Shown: piece by piece, positions 15,201-30,200 of the stretch
Numbering within the stretch: position 1 is the first letter of the stretch
How the letters are laid out: each line of letters begins with the position of its first letter
From: Glandiceps talaboti
Lineage: Eukaryota; Hemichordata; Enteropneusta; Spengelidae
Direction: 5' to 3'
DNA length: 64,000 nt
Assembly (NCBI RefSeq): GCF_964340395.1
Contig: NC_135568.1
Span: 10,376,276 to 10,440,275 of the forward strand
Notes under the pieces: model-generated
Database searches by the model: none
What the model was told of the DNA's origin: nothing
Seen by the model: the letters and a program-made list of their open reading frames with translations, nothing else
Made by a program: the position numbers and the translations under genes

Positions 15201-18200
15201 ATTGTCAGTCACATATATAAAGGGGTGATTTGACCTCAAACATTTGCATGTCTCAAATAAAAGACGTTTCTATTTTGATGTACTATCTACCACTATCAAC
15301 GTTAGCATTTTATTTAACTCCAAATTGTTCATGTTCTTTTATAGATAACTTTTTGTAGACGATACCCTGCTTCTAATCTTGTTACAACATTAGCAAATGT
15401 TTTGTTCTCAGACTTGCAATGTTGTCTATTTGTCTTGAATTATCATCGTCAGCAAATTTTACCTGTTGTCTGGGAAGCTGTTGTTAACTCGGTAGAACTT
15501 ATAGTATAAGACGTTGATGTTTCACCTTCAGTAGTTGGTACTTCTGTTGACATCATCTCGGTTGTGAAAATGTCAGTTGTTGTGGGTTCTGTAGATGGAA
15601 GAAAATATAACCTAGAATTATAAAGTGCAGTCATTAAGGTTTTCATATTTATTAACAAAATATAAAACTATCATATGCTTGTAATCAGGATATATGAAAA
15701 TGGGTTTAAGAGTTCCTTGATTACTTTGATATATAAGGTGTAAACCATAAGTAAAAATGTCTCCAGACCCAAAACCAGATCCAGATCCTGACTCTTATTC
15801 ATACACTTCAAATACAGAAAATCAAAGAATATTCATTGTAGTTCTGATAAAAACCCTCCATGGCAATTCATCTATAACAATTTAATATGTCTAACGAAGT
15901 GCATTTGGTTAGTTTTCCTTTTCGAAATGGGAAGAATTTGATTTTTTATTGATTAACTGCATTCTATCTTAAACCAGTTTCTGTATACCCAAAAGACTTG
16001 TCAAATTACATTAATTGTCAGTCACATATATAAAGGGGTGGTTTGACCTCAAACATTTGCATGTCTCAAATCAAAGACGTTTCTATTTTGATGTACTATC
16101 TACCACGGTGAACGTTAGCATTTTATTTAGCGACAGGTTGTTCATGTTCGTTTATAGATAACTTTTTGTAGACGATACCCTGCTTCTAATCTTGTCACAA
16201 CATTAGCAAATGTTTTGTTCTCAGACTTGCAATGTTGTCTATTTGTCTTGAATTGTCATCGTCAGCAAATTTTACCTGTTGTCTGGGAAGCTGTTGTTAA
16301 TTCGGTTGAACTTGTAGTATAAGACGTGGTTGTTTCATCTTCAGTAGTTGGTACTTCTGTTGACATCATCTTGGTTGTGAAAATGTCAGTAGTTGTGGGT
16401 TCTATAGATAGAAGAAATAGACAGATAATATCTTAATTAACATCCGATCTGTATCGCTTAATCTTCGTGATTAATGTTAGTGTGTGGAGATTGTGAGAAC
16501 AGTGAATATAAAAAGAACGGGATGTCAATAAATTCTAAACATTAAAAAGAAAACCAACACAAAATGTTTCTTAAATGATTCGATTTTGAATCTAAACTTT
16601 GATTACACATATACGCTGGCAGCATGATCTGTTTATTCCATTGGATTGCCAAAAATAGTAACCTCCTAAAGTGCTGTCATTAAAGTTTTCATACTTATTA
16701 ACTGAATATGTAACTATCATATGCAGCAATCAGGATATATGAAAATGGGTGTAAGATTTCTTGATTAATATTAATATAAAGTACAAACCCTCAGTGAAAA
16801 TGTCTTCAGCCCCAAAACCGGAACCAGATCCTGACTCTTCCTCATACACTTGAAATTCTGAAAATCAAAGAATATTCCTTGTAGTTCTGATAAAATCCTT
16901 GCATGGCAGTTGTGCTGTAACAATTTATTATCTCTAACCAATTACATTTGGTTAGTTTTTATTTTGGAAATGGCTAGATTTGGATTTCTTTTATTGATCA
17001 ACTACATTATATCTCAAACCAGTTTCCCTATGCCCACAAGATTTCTCAAATGGACATTCAATGTCAGTCACATATATACAGGGAATGCTTTGATCTCAAG
17101 TATTTGCATGTCTCATATCAAAGACGTTGCTACTTTAATGTGTAATCTACAACGGCCACATTTAGCATTTCATATAACTACAAATTTTTCATTTTCTTTT
17201 AGATAACCTTTTTGTTGCATGATACCCTGCTTGTAACTTGTTACAACATGAGTGGATGTTTTGTTCTCTTACTTCAAATGAAGTCTATTTGTCTTGTACT
17301 GCCATCGTCAGCAAATTTACCTGTTGTCTGGGAAGCTGTTGAAAACTCGGTTGAACTTGTAATATAAGACGTTGATGTTTCACCTTCAGTAGTTGGTACT
17401 TCTGTTGACATCATCTTGGTTGTGAAAATGTCAGTAGTTGTGGGTTCTATAGATAGAAGAAAATATAACCTAGAATTATAAAGTGCAGTCATTAAGGTTT
17501 TCATATTTATTAACTAAATACATAACTATCATATGCTTGTAATCAGGATATATGAAAATGGGTTTAAGAGTTCCTTGATTACTTTAATATATAAAATGTA
17601 AACCATAAGTGAAAATGTCTCCAGACCCAAAATCAGATCCAGTTCCTGACTCTTATTCATACACTTCAAATTCAGAAAATCAAAGAATATTCCTTGTAGT
17701 TCTGATAAAAACCCTCCATGACAGTTCATCTATAACAATTTAATATGTCTAGCGAAGTGCATTTGGTTAGTTTTCCTTTTCGAAATGGGAAGAATTTGAT
17801 TTTTTTATTGATTAACTGCATTCTATCTTAAACCAGTTTCTGCATACCCAAAAGACTTGTCACATTACATTGATTGTCAGTCACATATATAAAGGGGGTG
17901 GTTTCATCTCAAACATTTGCATGTCTCAAATCAAAGACGTTTCTATTTTGATGTACTATCTACAACGGTCAACGTTAGCATTTTATTTAACTACAAATTG
18001 TTCATGTTCTTTTATAGATAACGTTTTGTAGACGATACCCTGCTTCTAATCTTGTCACAACATTAGCAAATGTTTTGTTCTCAGACTTGCAATGTTGTCT
18101 ATTTTTCTTGAATTGCCATCGTAAGCAAATTTTACCTGTTGTCTGGGAAGCTGTTGTTAACTCGGTTGAACTTGTAGTATAAGACGTGGTTGTTTCATCT

Positions 18201-21200
18201 TCAGTAGTTGGTACTTCTGTTGACACCATCTCGGTTGTGAAAATGTCAGTAGTTGTGGGTTCTATAGATAGAAGACATGGGAAAATAATATCTTAATTAA
18301 CATCCCATCTGTATCACTTAATCTTAATGATTAATGTTTAGTGTGCGGAGATTGTGAGAACAGTGAATATAAAAAGAACGGGATGTCAATAAATTATTCC
18401 TCATACTCTTCAAATTCTGACAATCAAAGACTATTCCTTGAACTTTTGATATAACCTTGCAATGGCAGTTGTGCTGTAACAATTTATTATCTCTAACGAA
18501 GTGTGTTTGGTTAATCCTTTCTTTTGGCAATGGAAAGTTTTTGATTTATGTATTAATTAACTACATTATATCTCAAACCAGTTTCCCCATGCCCACAAGA
18601 TTTCGCATTCGATGTCAGTCACATATATACAATGAATGCTTTGATCTCAAATATTTGCATGTCTCATATCAAAGACGTTGCTACTTTAATGTGCAATCTA
18701 CAACGGCCACATTTAGCATTTCATATAACTACAAATTTTTCATTTTCTTTTAGATAACCTTTTTGTTGCATGATACCCTGCTTGTAACTTGTTACAACAT
18801 GAATGGATGTTTTGTTCTCTGACTTCGAATGTAGTCTATTTGTCTTGTACTGCCATCGTCAGCAAATTTACCTGTTGTCTGGGAAGCTGTTGAAAACTTG
18901 GTTGAACTTGTAGTATAAGACGTTGATGTTTCACCTTCAGTAGTTGGTACTTCTGTTGACATCATCTCGGTTGTGAAAATGCCAGTTGTTGTTCTTTCTG
19001 TAGATGGAAGAAAATATAACCTAGAATTATAAAGTGCAGTCATTAAGGTTTTCCGATTTATTAACTAAATATAAAACTATCATATGCTTGTAATCAGGAT
19101 ATATAACAATGGGTTTAAGAGTTCCTTGATTACATTAATATATAAAGTGTAAACCATAAGTAAAAATGTCTCCAGACCCAAAACCAGATCCAGATCCTGA
19201 CTCTTATTCATACACTTCAAATTCAGAAAATCAAAGAATATTCCTTGTAGTTCTGATAAATACCCTCCATGGCAGTTCATCTATAACAATTTAATATGTC
19301 TAGCGAAGTGCATTTGGTTAGTTTTCCTTTTCGTAATGGGAAGAATTTGATTTTTTATTGATTAACTGCATTCTATCTTAAACCAGTTTCTGCATACCCA
19401 AAAGAATTGTCAAATTACATTGATTGTGAGCCACATATATAAAGGGGGTGGTTTGATCTCAAACATTTGCATGTCTCAAATCAAAGACGTTTCTATTTTG
19501 ATGTACTATCTACCACGATCAACGTTAGCATTTTATTTAACGACAAGTTGTTCATATTCTTTTATAGATAACGTTTTGTAGACGATACCCTGCTTCTAAT
19601 CTTGTTACAACATTAGCAAATGTTTTGTTCTCAGACTTGCAATGTTGTCTATTTGTCTTGAATTGCCATCGTCAGCAAATTTTACCTGTTGTCTGGGAAG
19701 CTGTTGTTAACTCGGTTGAACCTATAGTATAAGACGTGGGTGTTACATCTTCAGAAGTTGGTACTTCTGTTGACATCATCTCAGTTGTGAAAATGTCAGT
19801 TGTTGGGGGTTCTATAGATAGAAGAAATAGGCAAATAATATCTTAATTAACATCCGCTCTGTATCACTCAATCTTAGTGATTAATGTTAGTGTGCGGAGA
19901 TTGTGAGAACAGTGAATATAAAAAGAACGCGATGTCAATAAATTATTCCTCATACTCTTCAAATTCTGAAAATCAAAGACTATAACTTGAACTTTTGATA
20001 TAACCTTGCAATGGCAGTTGTGCTGTAACAATTTATTATCTCTAACGAAGTGCGTTTGGTTAAATTTTTCTTTTGGCAATGGAAGGTTTTTGATTTATGT
20101 ATTAATTAACTACATTATATCTCAAACCAGTTTCCCCATGCCCACAAGATTTCGCATTCGATGTCAGTCACATATATACAATGAATGCTTTGATCTCAAA
20201 TATTTGTATGTCTCATATCAAAGACGTTGCTACTTTAATGTGCAATCTACAACGGCCACATTTAGCATTTCGTATAACTACAAATTTTGCATTTTCTTTT
20301 AGATAACCTTTTTGTTGCATGATACCCTGCTTGTAACTTGTTACAACATGAATGGATGTTTTGTTCTCTGACTTCGAATGTAGTCTATTTGTCTTGTACT
20401 GCCATCGTCAGCAAATTTACCTGTTGTCTGGGAAGCTGTTGAAAACTTGGTTGAACTTGTAGTATAAGACGTTGATGTTTCACCTTCAGTAGTTGGTACT
20501 TCTGTTGACATCATCTTGGTTGTGAAAATGTCAGTTGTTGTGGGTTCTGTAGATGGAAGAAAATATAACCTAGAATTATAAAGTGCAGTCATTAAGGTTT
20601 TCATATTTATTTATTAACTCAATATAAAACTATCATATGCTTGTAATCAGGATATATAACAATGGGTTTAAGAGTTCCTTGATTACTTTAATATATAAAA
20701 TGTAAACCATAAGTGAAAATGTCTCCAGACCCAAAATCAGATCCAGATCCTGACTCTTATTCATACACTTCAAATTTAGAAAATCAAAGAATATTCCTTG
20801 TAGTTCTGATAAAAACCTTCCATGGCAGTTCATCTATAACAATTTAATAAGTCTAGCGAAGTGCATTTGGTTAGTTTTTCCTTTTCGAAATGGGAAGAAT
20901 GTGTTTTTTTTTTATTGATTAACTGCATTCTATCTTAAATCAGTTTCTGCATACCCAAAAGACTTGTCACATTACATTGATTGTCAGTCACATATATAAA
21001 GGGGGTGGATTGACCTCAAACATTTTGATGTCTCAAATAAAATACGTTTCTATTTTGATGTACTATCTACCACTATCAACGGTAGCATTTTATTTAACTA
21101 CGAATTGTTCATGTTCTTTTATAGATAACTTTTTGTAGACGATACCCTGCTTCTAATCTTGTCACAACATTAGCAAATGTTTTGTTCTCAGACTTGCAAT

Positions 21201-24200
21201 GTTGTCTATTTGTCTTGAATTATCATCGTCAGCAAATTTTACCTGTTGTCTGGGAAGCTGTTGTTAACTCGGTTGAACTTATAGTATAAGACGTGGTTGT
21301 TTCATCTTCAGTAGTTGGTACTTCTGTTGACATCATCTTGGTTGTGAAAATGTCAGTAGTTGTGGGTTCTATAGATAGAAGAAATAGGCAAATAATATCT
21401 TAATTAACATCCGATCTGTATCACTCAATCTTCGTGATTAATGTTAGTGTGTGGAGATTGTGAGAACAGTGAATATAAAAAGAACTGGGTGTCAATACAT
21501 TATTCCTCGTACTCTTCAAATTCTGAATATCAAAGACTATTCCTTGAACTTTTGATATAACCTTGCAATGGCTGTTGTGCTGTAACAGTTTATTATCTCT
21601 AACGAAGTGCGTTTGGTTAATTTTTTCTTTTGGCAATGGAAAGTTTTTGATTTATGTATTAATTAACTACATTATATCTCAAACCAGTTTCCCGATGCCC
21701 ACAACATTTCGCATTCGATGTCAGTCACATATATACAATGAATGCTTTGATCTCAAATATTTGCATGTCTCATATCAAAGACGTTGCTACTTTAATGTGC
21801 AATCTACAACGGCCACATTTAGCATTTCATATAACTACAAATTTTTCATTTTCTTTTAGATAACCTTTTTGTTGCATGATACCCTGCTTGTAACTTGTTA
21901 CAACATGAATGGATGTTTTGTTCTCTGACTTCGAATGTAGTCTATTTGTCTTGTACTGCCATCGTCAGCAAATTTACCTGTTGTCTGGGAAGCTGTCGAA
22001 AACTTGGTTGAACTTATAGTATAAGACGTTGATGTTTCACCTTCAGTAGTTGGTATTTCTGTTGACATCATCTCGGTTGTGAAAATGTCAGTTGTTGTGG
22101 GTTCTATAGATGGAAGAAAATATAACCTAGAATTATAAAGTGCAGTCATTAAGGTTTTCCGATTTATTAACTAAATATAAAACTATAATATGCTTGTAAT
22201 CAGGATATATAACAATGGGTTTAAGAGTTCCTTGATTACATTAATATATAAAGTGTAAACCATAAGTAAAAATGTCTCCAGACCCAAAACCAGATCCAGA
22301 TCCTGACTCTTATTCATACACTTCAAATTCAGAAAATCAAAGAATATTCCTTGTAGTTCTGATAAATACCCTCCATGGCAGTTCATCTATAACAATTTAA
22401 TATGTCTAGCGAAGTGCATTTGGTTAGTTTTCCTTTTCGTAATGGGAAGAATTTGATTTTTTATTGATTAACTGCATTCTATCTTAAACCAGTTTCTGCA
22501 TACCCAAAAGACTTGTCACATTACATTGATTGTGAGCCACATATATAAAGGGGGTGGTTTGATCTCAAACATTTGCATGTCTCAAATCAAAGACGTTTCT
22601 ATTTTGATGTACTATCTACCACGATCAACGTTAGCATTTTATTTAACGACAGGTTGTTCATGATCTTTTATATATAACTTTTTGTAGACGATACCCTGCT
22701 ACTAATCTTGTCACAACATTAGCAAATGTTTTGTTCTCAGACTTGCAATGTTGTCTATTTGTCTTGAATTATCATGGTAAGCAAATTTTACCTGTTGTCT
22801 GGGAAGCTGTTGTTAACTCGGTTGAACTTGTAGTATAAGACGTGGTTGTTTCATCTTCAGTAGTTGGTACTTCCGTTGACATCATCTTGGTTGTGAAAAT
22901 GTCAGTAGTTGTGGGTTCTATAGTTAGAAGAAATAGACAGATAATATCTTAATTAACATCCGATCTGTATCACTTAATCTTCGTGATTAATGTTAGTGTG
23001 TGGAGATTGTGAGAACAGTGAATATAAAAAGAACGGGATGTCAATAAATTCTAAACATTAAAAAGAAAACCAACACAAAATGTTTCTTAAATGATTTGAT
23101 TTTGAATCTAAACTTTGATTACACATATATGTCGACAGCATGATCTGTTTATTCCATTGGATTGCCAAAAATAGTAACCTCCTAAAGTGCTGTCATTAAA
23201 GTTTTCATATTTATTAACTGAATATGTAACTATCATATGCAGTAATCAGGATATTTGAAAATGGGTGTAAGATTTCTTGATTCATATTAATATATAAAGT
23301 ACAAACCCTCAGTGAAAATGTCTTCAGCCCCAAAACCGGAACCAGATCCTGACTCTTCCTCATACACTTGAACTTCTGAAAATCAAAGACTATTCCTTGT
23401 AGTTCTGATAAAATCCTTGCAAGGCAGTTGTGCTGTAACAATTTATTATCTCTAACCAATTACGTTTGGTTAGTTTTTCTTTTGGAAATGGCAAGATTTG
23501 GATTTCTTTTATTGATCAACTACATTATATCTCAAACCAGTTTCCACATGCCCACAAGATTTGTCAAATGGACTTTCAATGTCAGTCACATATATACAGG
23601 GAATGCTTTGATCTCAAATATTTGCATGTCTCATATCAAAGACGTTGCTACTTTAATGTGCAATCTACAACTGCCACATTTAGCATTTCATATAACTACA
23701 AATTTTGCATTTTCTTTTAGATAACCTTTTTGTTGCATGATACCCTGCTTCTAATCTTGTTACAACATCAGCAAATGTTTTGTTCTCAGACTTGCAATGT
23801 AGTCTATTTGTCTTGAATTATCATCGTCAGCAAATTTTACCTGTTGTCTGGGAAGCTGTTGTTAACTCGGTTGAACTTATAGTATAAGACGTGGTTGTTT
23901 CACCCTCAGTAGTTGGTACTTCTGTTGACATCATCTCGGTAGTGAAAATGTCAGTAGTTGTGGGTTCTATAGATAGAAGAAATAGGCAAATAATATCTTA
24001 ATTAACATCCGATCTGTATCACTTAATCTTCGTGATTAATGTTAGTGTGTGGAGATTGTGAGAACAGTGAATATAAAAAGAACTGGGTGTCAATAAATTA
24101 TTCCTCGTACTCTTCAAATTCTGAAAATCAAAGACTATTCCTTGAACTTTTGATATAACCTTGCAATGGCAGTTGTGCTGTAACAATTTATTATCTCTAA

Positions 24201-27200
24201 CGAAGTGCGTTTGGTTAATTTTTTCTTTTGGCAATGGAAAGTTTTTGATTTATGTATTAATTAACTACATTATATCTCAAACCAGTTTCCCGATGCTCAC
24301 AAGATTTCGCATTCGATGTCAGTCACATATATACAAGGAATGCTTTGATCTCAAATATTTGCATGTCTCAAATCAAAGACGTTTCTATTTTGATGTACTA
24401 TCTACCACAATCAACATTAGCATTTTATTTAACGACAGGTTGTTCATGTTCGTTTATAGATAACTTTTTGTAGACGATACCCTGCTTCTAATCTTGTCAC
24501 AACATTAGCAAATGTTTTGTTCTCAGACTTGCAATGTTGTCTATTTGTCTTGAATTATCATCGTCAGCAAATTTTACCTGTTGTCTGGGAAGCTGTTGTT
24601 AACTCGGTTGAACTTGTAGTATAAGACGTGGTTGTTTCATCTTCAGTAGTTGGTACTTCTGTTGACATCATCTTGGTTGTGAAAATGTCAGTAGTTGTGG
24701 GTTCTATAGATAGAAGAAATAGACAGATAATATCTTAATTAACATCCGATCTGTATCACTTAATCTTAATGATTAATGTTAGTGTGTGGAGATTGTGAGA
24801 ACAGTGAATATAAAAAGAACGGGGTGTCAATAAATTATTCCTCATACTCTTCAAATTCTGAAAATCAAAAAGTATTCCTTGAACTTTTGATATAACCTTG
24901 CAATGGCTGTTGTGCTGTAACAATTTATTATCTCTAACGAAGTGCGTTTGGTTAATTTTTTCTTTTGGCAATGGAAAGTTTTTGATTTATGTATTAATCA
25001 ACTACATTATATCTCAAACCAGTTTCCCGATGCCCACAAGATTTCTCAAATCGCATTCGATGTCAGTCACATATATGCAAGGAATGCTTTGATTTCAAAT
25101 ATTTGTATGTCTCATATCAAAGACGTTGCTACTTTAATGTGCAATCTACAACGGCCACATTTAGCATTTCATATAACTACAAAATTTGCATTTTCTTTTA
25201 TTGATAACCTTTTTCTTGCATGATACCCTGCTTGTAATCTTGTTACAGCATGAGTGGATGTTGTGTTCTCTAACTTGCAATGTAGTCTATTTGTTTTGTA
25301 CTGCCACCGTCATCAAATTTTACCTGTTGTCTGGGAAGCTGTTGTTAACTCGGTTGAACTTGTAGTATAAGACGTGGTTGTTACATCTTCAGTAGTTGGT
25401 ACTTCTGTTGACGTCATCTCGGTTGTGAAAATGTCAGTTGTTGTGGGTTCTATAGATGGAAGAAAATATAACCTAGAATTATAAAGTGCAGTCATTAAGG
25501 TTTTCATATTTATTAACTAAATATAAAACTATCATATGCTTGTAATCAGGATATATGAAAATGGGTTTAAGAGTTCCTTGATTACTTTGATATATAAGGT
25601 GTAAACCATAAGTAAAAATGTCTCCAGACCCAAAACCAGATCCAGATCCTGACTCTTATTCATACACTTCAAATACAGAAAATCAAAGAATATTCATTGT
25701 AGTTCTGATAAAAACCCTCCATGGCAATTCATCTATAACAATTTAATATGTCTAACGAAGTGCATTTGGTTAGTTTTCCTTTTCGAAATGGGAAGAATTT
25801 GATTTTTTATTGATTAACTGCATTCTATCTTAAACCAGTTTCTGCATACCCAAAAGACTTGTCAAATTACATTAATTGTCAGTCACATATATAAAGGGGT
25901 GGTTTGACCTCAAACATTTGCATGTCTCAAATCAAAGACGTTTCTATTTTGATGTACTATCTACCACGGTCAACGTTAGCATTTTATTTAACGACAGGTT
26001 GTTCATGTTCGTTTATAGATAACTTTTTGTAGACGATACCCTGCTTCTAATCTTGTCACAACATTAGCAAATGTTTTGTTCTCAGACTTGCAATGTTGTC
26101 TATTTGTCTTGAATTGTCATCGTCAGCAAATTTTACCTGTTGTCTGGGAAGCTGTTGTTAATTCGGTTGAACTTGTAGTATAAGACGTGGTTGTTTCATC
26201 TTCAGTAGTTGGTACTTCTGTTGACATCATCTTGGTTGTGAAAATGTCAGTAGTTGTGGGTTCTATAGATAGAAGAAATAGACAGATAATATCTTAATTA
26301 ACATCCGATCTGTATCACTTAATCTTCGTGATTAATGTTAGTGTGTGGAGATTGTGAGAACAGTGAATATAAAAAGAACGGGATGTCAATAAATTTTAAA
26401 CATTAAAAAGAAAACTAACACAAAATGTTTCTTAAATGATTTGATTTTGAATCTAAACTTTGATTACACATATACGCTGGCAGCATGATCTGTTTATTCC
26501 ATTGGATTGCCAAAAATAGTAACCTCCTAAAGTGCTGTCATTAAAGTTTTCATATTTATTAACTGAATATGTAATTATCATATGCAGTAATCAGGATATT
26601 TGAAAATGGGTGTAAGATTTCTTGATTAATATTAATATATAAAGTACAAACCCTCAGTGAAAATGTCTTCAGCCCCAAAACCGGAACCAGATCCTGACTC
26701 TTCCTCATACACTTGAACTTCTGAAAATCAAAGACTATTCCTTGTAGTTCTGATAAAATCCTTGCAAGGCAGTTGTGCTGTAACAATTTATTATCTCTAA
26801 CCAATTACGTTTGGTTAGTTTTTCTTTTGGAAATGGCAAGATTTGGATTTCTTTTATTGATCAACTACATTATATCTCAAACCAGTTTCCACATGCCCAC
26901 AAGATTTGTCAAATGGACTTTCAATGTCAGTCACATATATACAGGGAATGCTTTGATCTCAAATATTTGCATGTCTCATATCAAAGACGTTGCTACTTTA
27001 ATGTGCAATCTACAACTGCCACATTTAGCATTTCATATAACTACAAATTTTGCATTTTCTTTTAGATAACCTTTTTGTTGCATGATACCCTGCTTCTAAT
27101 CTTGTTACAACATCAGCAAATGTTTTGTTCTCAGACTTGCAATGTTGTCTATTTGTCTTGAATTATCATCGTCAGCAAATTTTACCTGTTGTCTGGGAAG

Positions 27201-30200
27201 CTGTTGTTAACTCGGTTGAACTTATAGTATAAGACGTGGTTGTTTCACCCTCAGTAGTTGGTACTTCTGTTGACATCATCTTGGTTGTGAAAATGTCAGT
27301 AGTTGTGGGTTCTATAGATAGAAGAAATAGGCAAATAATATCTTAATTAACATCCGATCTGTATCACTTAATCTTCGTGATTAATGTTAGTGTGTGGAGA
27401 TTGTGAGAACAGTGAATATAAAAAGAACTGGGTGTCAATAAATTATTCCTCATACTCTTCAAATTCTGAAAATCAAAGACTATTCCTTGAACTTTTGATA
27501 TAACCTTGCAATGGCAGTTGTGCTGTAACAATTTATTATCTCTAACGAAGTGCGTTTGGTTAATTTTTTCTTTTGGCAATGGAAAGTTTTTGATTTATGT
27601 ATTAATTAACTACATTATATCTCAAACCAGTTTCCCGATGCTCACAAGATTTCGCATTCGATGTCAGTCACATATATACAAGGAATGCTTTGATCTCAAA
27701 TATTTGCATGTCTCAAATCAAAGACGTTTCTATTTTGATGTACTATCTACCACAATCAACGTTAGCATTTTATTTAACGACAGGTTGTTCATGTTCGTTT
27801 ATAGATAACTTTTTGTAGACGATACCCTGCTTCTAATCTTGTCACAACATTAGCAAATGTTTTGTTCTCAGACTTGCAATGTTGTCTATTTGTCTTGAAT
27901 TATCATCGTCAGCAAATTTTACCTGTTGTCTGGGAAGCTGTTGTTAACTCGGTTGAACTTGTAGTATAAGACGTGGTTGTTTCATCTTCAGTAGTTGGTA
28001 CTTCTGTTGACATCATCTTGGTTGTGAAAATGTCAGTAGTTGTGGGTTCTATAGATAGAAGAAATATACAGATAATATCTTAATTAACATCCGATCTGTA
28101 TCACTTAATCTTCGTGATTAATGTTAGTGTGTGGAGATTGTGAGAACAGTGAATATAAAAAGAACGGGATGTCAATAAATTCTAAACATTAAAAAGAAAA
28201 CCAACACAAAATGTTTCTTAAATGATTTGATTTTGAATCTAAACTTTGATTACACATATACGCTGGCAGCATGATCTGTTTATTCCATTGGATTGCCAAA
28301 AATAGTAACCTCCTAAAGTGCTGTCATTAAAGTTTTCATATTTATTAACTGAATATGTAACTATCATATGCAGTAATCAGGATATTTGAAAATGGGTGTA
28401 AGATTTCTTGATTCATATTAATATATAAAGTACAAACCCTCGGTGAAAATGTCTTCAGCTCCAAAACCGGAACCAGATCCTGACTCTTCCTCATACACTT
28501 GAAATTCTGAAAATCAAAGAATATTCCTTGTAGTTCTGATACAATCCTTGCATGGCAGTTGTGCTGGAACAATATTATCTCTAACCAATTACGTTTCGTT
28601 AGTTTTTCTTTTGGAAATGGCAAGATTTAGATTTCTTTTATTGATCAACTACATTATATCTCAAACCAGTTTCCCTATGCCCACAAGATTTGTCAAATGG
28701 ACATTCAATGTCAGTCACATATATACAGGGAATGCTTTGATCTCAAATATTTGCATGTCTCATATCAAAGACGTTGCTACTTTAATGTGCAATCTACAAC
28801 GGCCAAGTTTAGCATTTCATATAACTACAAATTTTGCATTTTCTTTTAGATAATCTTTTTGTTGCATGATACCCTGCTTCTAATCTTGTTACAACATGAG
28901 TGAATGTTTTGTTCTCTGACTTGCAATGTTGTTTATTTGACTTGAATTCCCATCGTCAGTAAATTTTACCTGTTGTCTGGGAAGCTGTTGTTAACTCGGT
29001 AGAACTTATAGTATAAGACGTGGTTGTTTCATCTTCAGTAGTTGGTACTTCTGTTGACATCATCTCGGTTGTGAAAATGTCAGTTGTTGTGGGTTCTATA
29101 GATGGAAGAAAATATAACCTAGAATTATAAAGTGCAGTCATTAAGGTTTTCCTATTTATTAACTAAATACATAACTATCATATGCTTGTAATCAGGATAT
29201 ATGAAAATGGGTTTAAGAGTTCCTTGATTACTTTAATAAATAAAATGTAAACCATAAGTGAAAATGTCTCAAGACCCAAAATCAGATCCAGATCCTGACT
29301 CTTATTCATACACTTCAAATACAGAAAATCAAAGAATATTCCTTGTAATTCTGATAAAAACCTTCCATGGCAGTTCATCTATAACAATTTAATATGTCTA
29401 GCGAAGTGCATTTGGTTAGTTTTCCTTTTCGAAATGGGAAGAATGTGATTTTTTTATTGATTAACTGCATTCTATCTTAAACCAGTTTCTGCATACCCAA
29501 AAGACTTGTCACATTACATTGATTGTCAGTCACATATATAAAGGGGGTGGTTTGATCTCAAACATTTACATGTCTTAAATCAAAGACGTTTCTATTTTGA
29601 TGTAATATCTACAAGGGTCAACGTTAGCGTTTTATTTAACTGCAAATGTTCATGTTCTTTTATAGATAACGTTTTGTAGACGATACCCTGCTTCTAATCT
29701 TGTTACAACATTAGCAAATGTTTTGTTCTCAGACTTGCAATGTTGTCTATTTGTCTTGAATTGCCATCGTCAGCAAATTTTACCTGTTGTCTGGGAAGCT
29801 ATTGTTAACTCGGTTGAACTTGTAGTATAAGACGTGGTTGTTTCATCTTCAGTAGTTGGTACTTCTGTTGACATCATCATACAGCGTCAAAATGATTTAA
29901 TGTGTATGTGTACATATAATGGGAATATTGATTAACGTTCAGTATATGCAGTTGTCATGGGGAGGGTCAGGTTTTACAAATGGAGAATGGGGGAGGGTCA
30001 TGTTTTTCTTAACAGACCATGTGTGATTTCCTCCGCCCCCTGTAAATATTGAAGGCTCCCTAAACCAACCAGAGTATTCATAGTAACTGAAATAATTAAT
30101 GGTTGGCATACATTTTTGAAAGAATAGCAATCAGCAACATCAAACAATACAGGAAATCAAATAAACCTGAAGCATCATACATAATATGCAAATGATATGC

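Larger units (their letters stand above)
1..29878 (-). repeat. Tandem array of exon-bearing monomers (classes A, B, C)
   Basis: Successive T-exon starts are spaced about 1,050 bp (class A, 8 intervals), 810-822 bp (class B, 16 intervals) or 735-746 bp (class C, 11 intervals). From left to right the classes run A B C B C B B C B B A C A B C B A B B A B C B C B C B A C C B A C A B. All monomers share intron and exon sequence. A and C share an intact acceptor in front of the S micro-exon; B has it mutated. C looks like A with about 314 bp deleted from the middle of S through the following intron. Multi-monomer blocks are near-identical at distance, for example around 2.8-4.3 kb and 17.3-18.8 kb, or 23.2-24.5 kb and 26.6-27.8 kb, which indicates recent unequal exchange. 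The left end lies outside the window; the right end is an abrupt break inside a T exon near 29878. Confidence 0.95.

Noticed and set aside
1-29878. CRISPR-like or satellite-only interpretation of the array
   Set aside because: Units are 736-1,050 bp with conserved eukaryotic splice sites and open symmetric exons; not short direct repeats with spacers.
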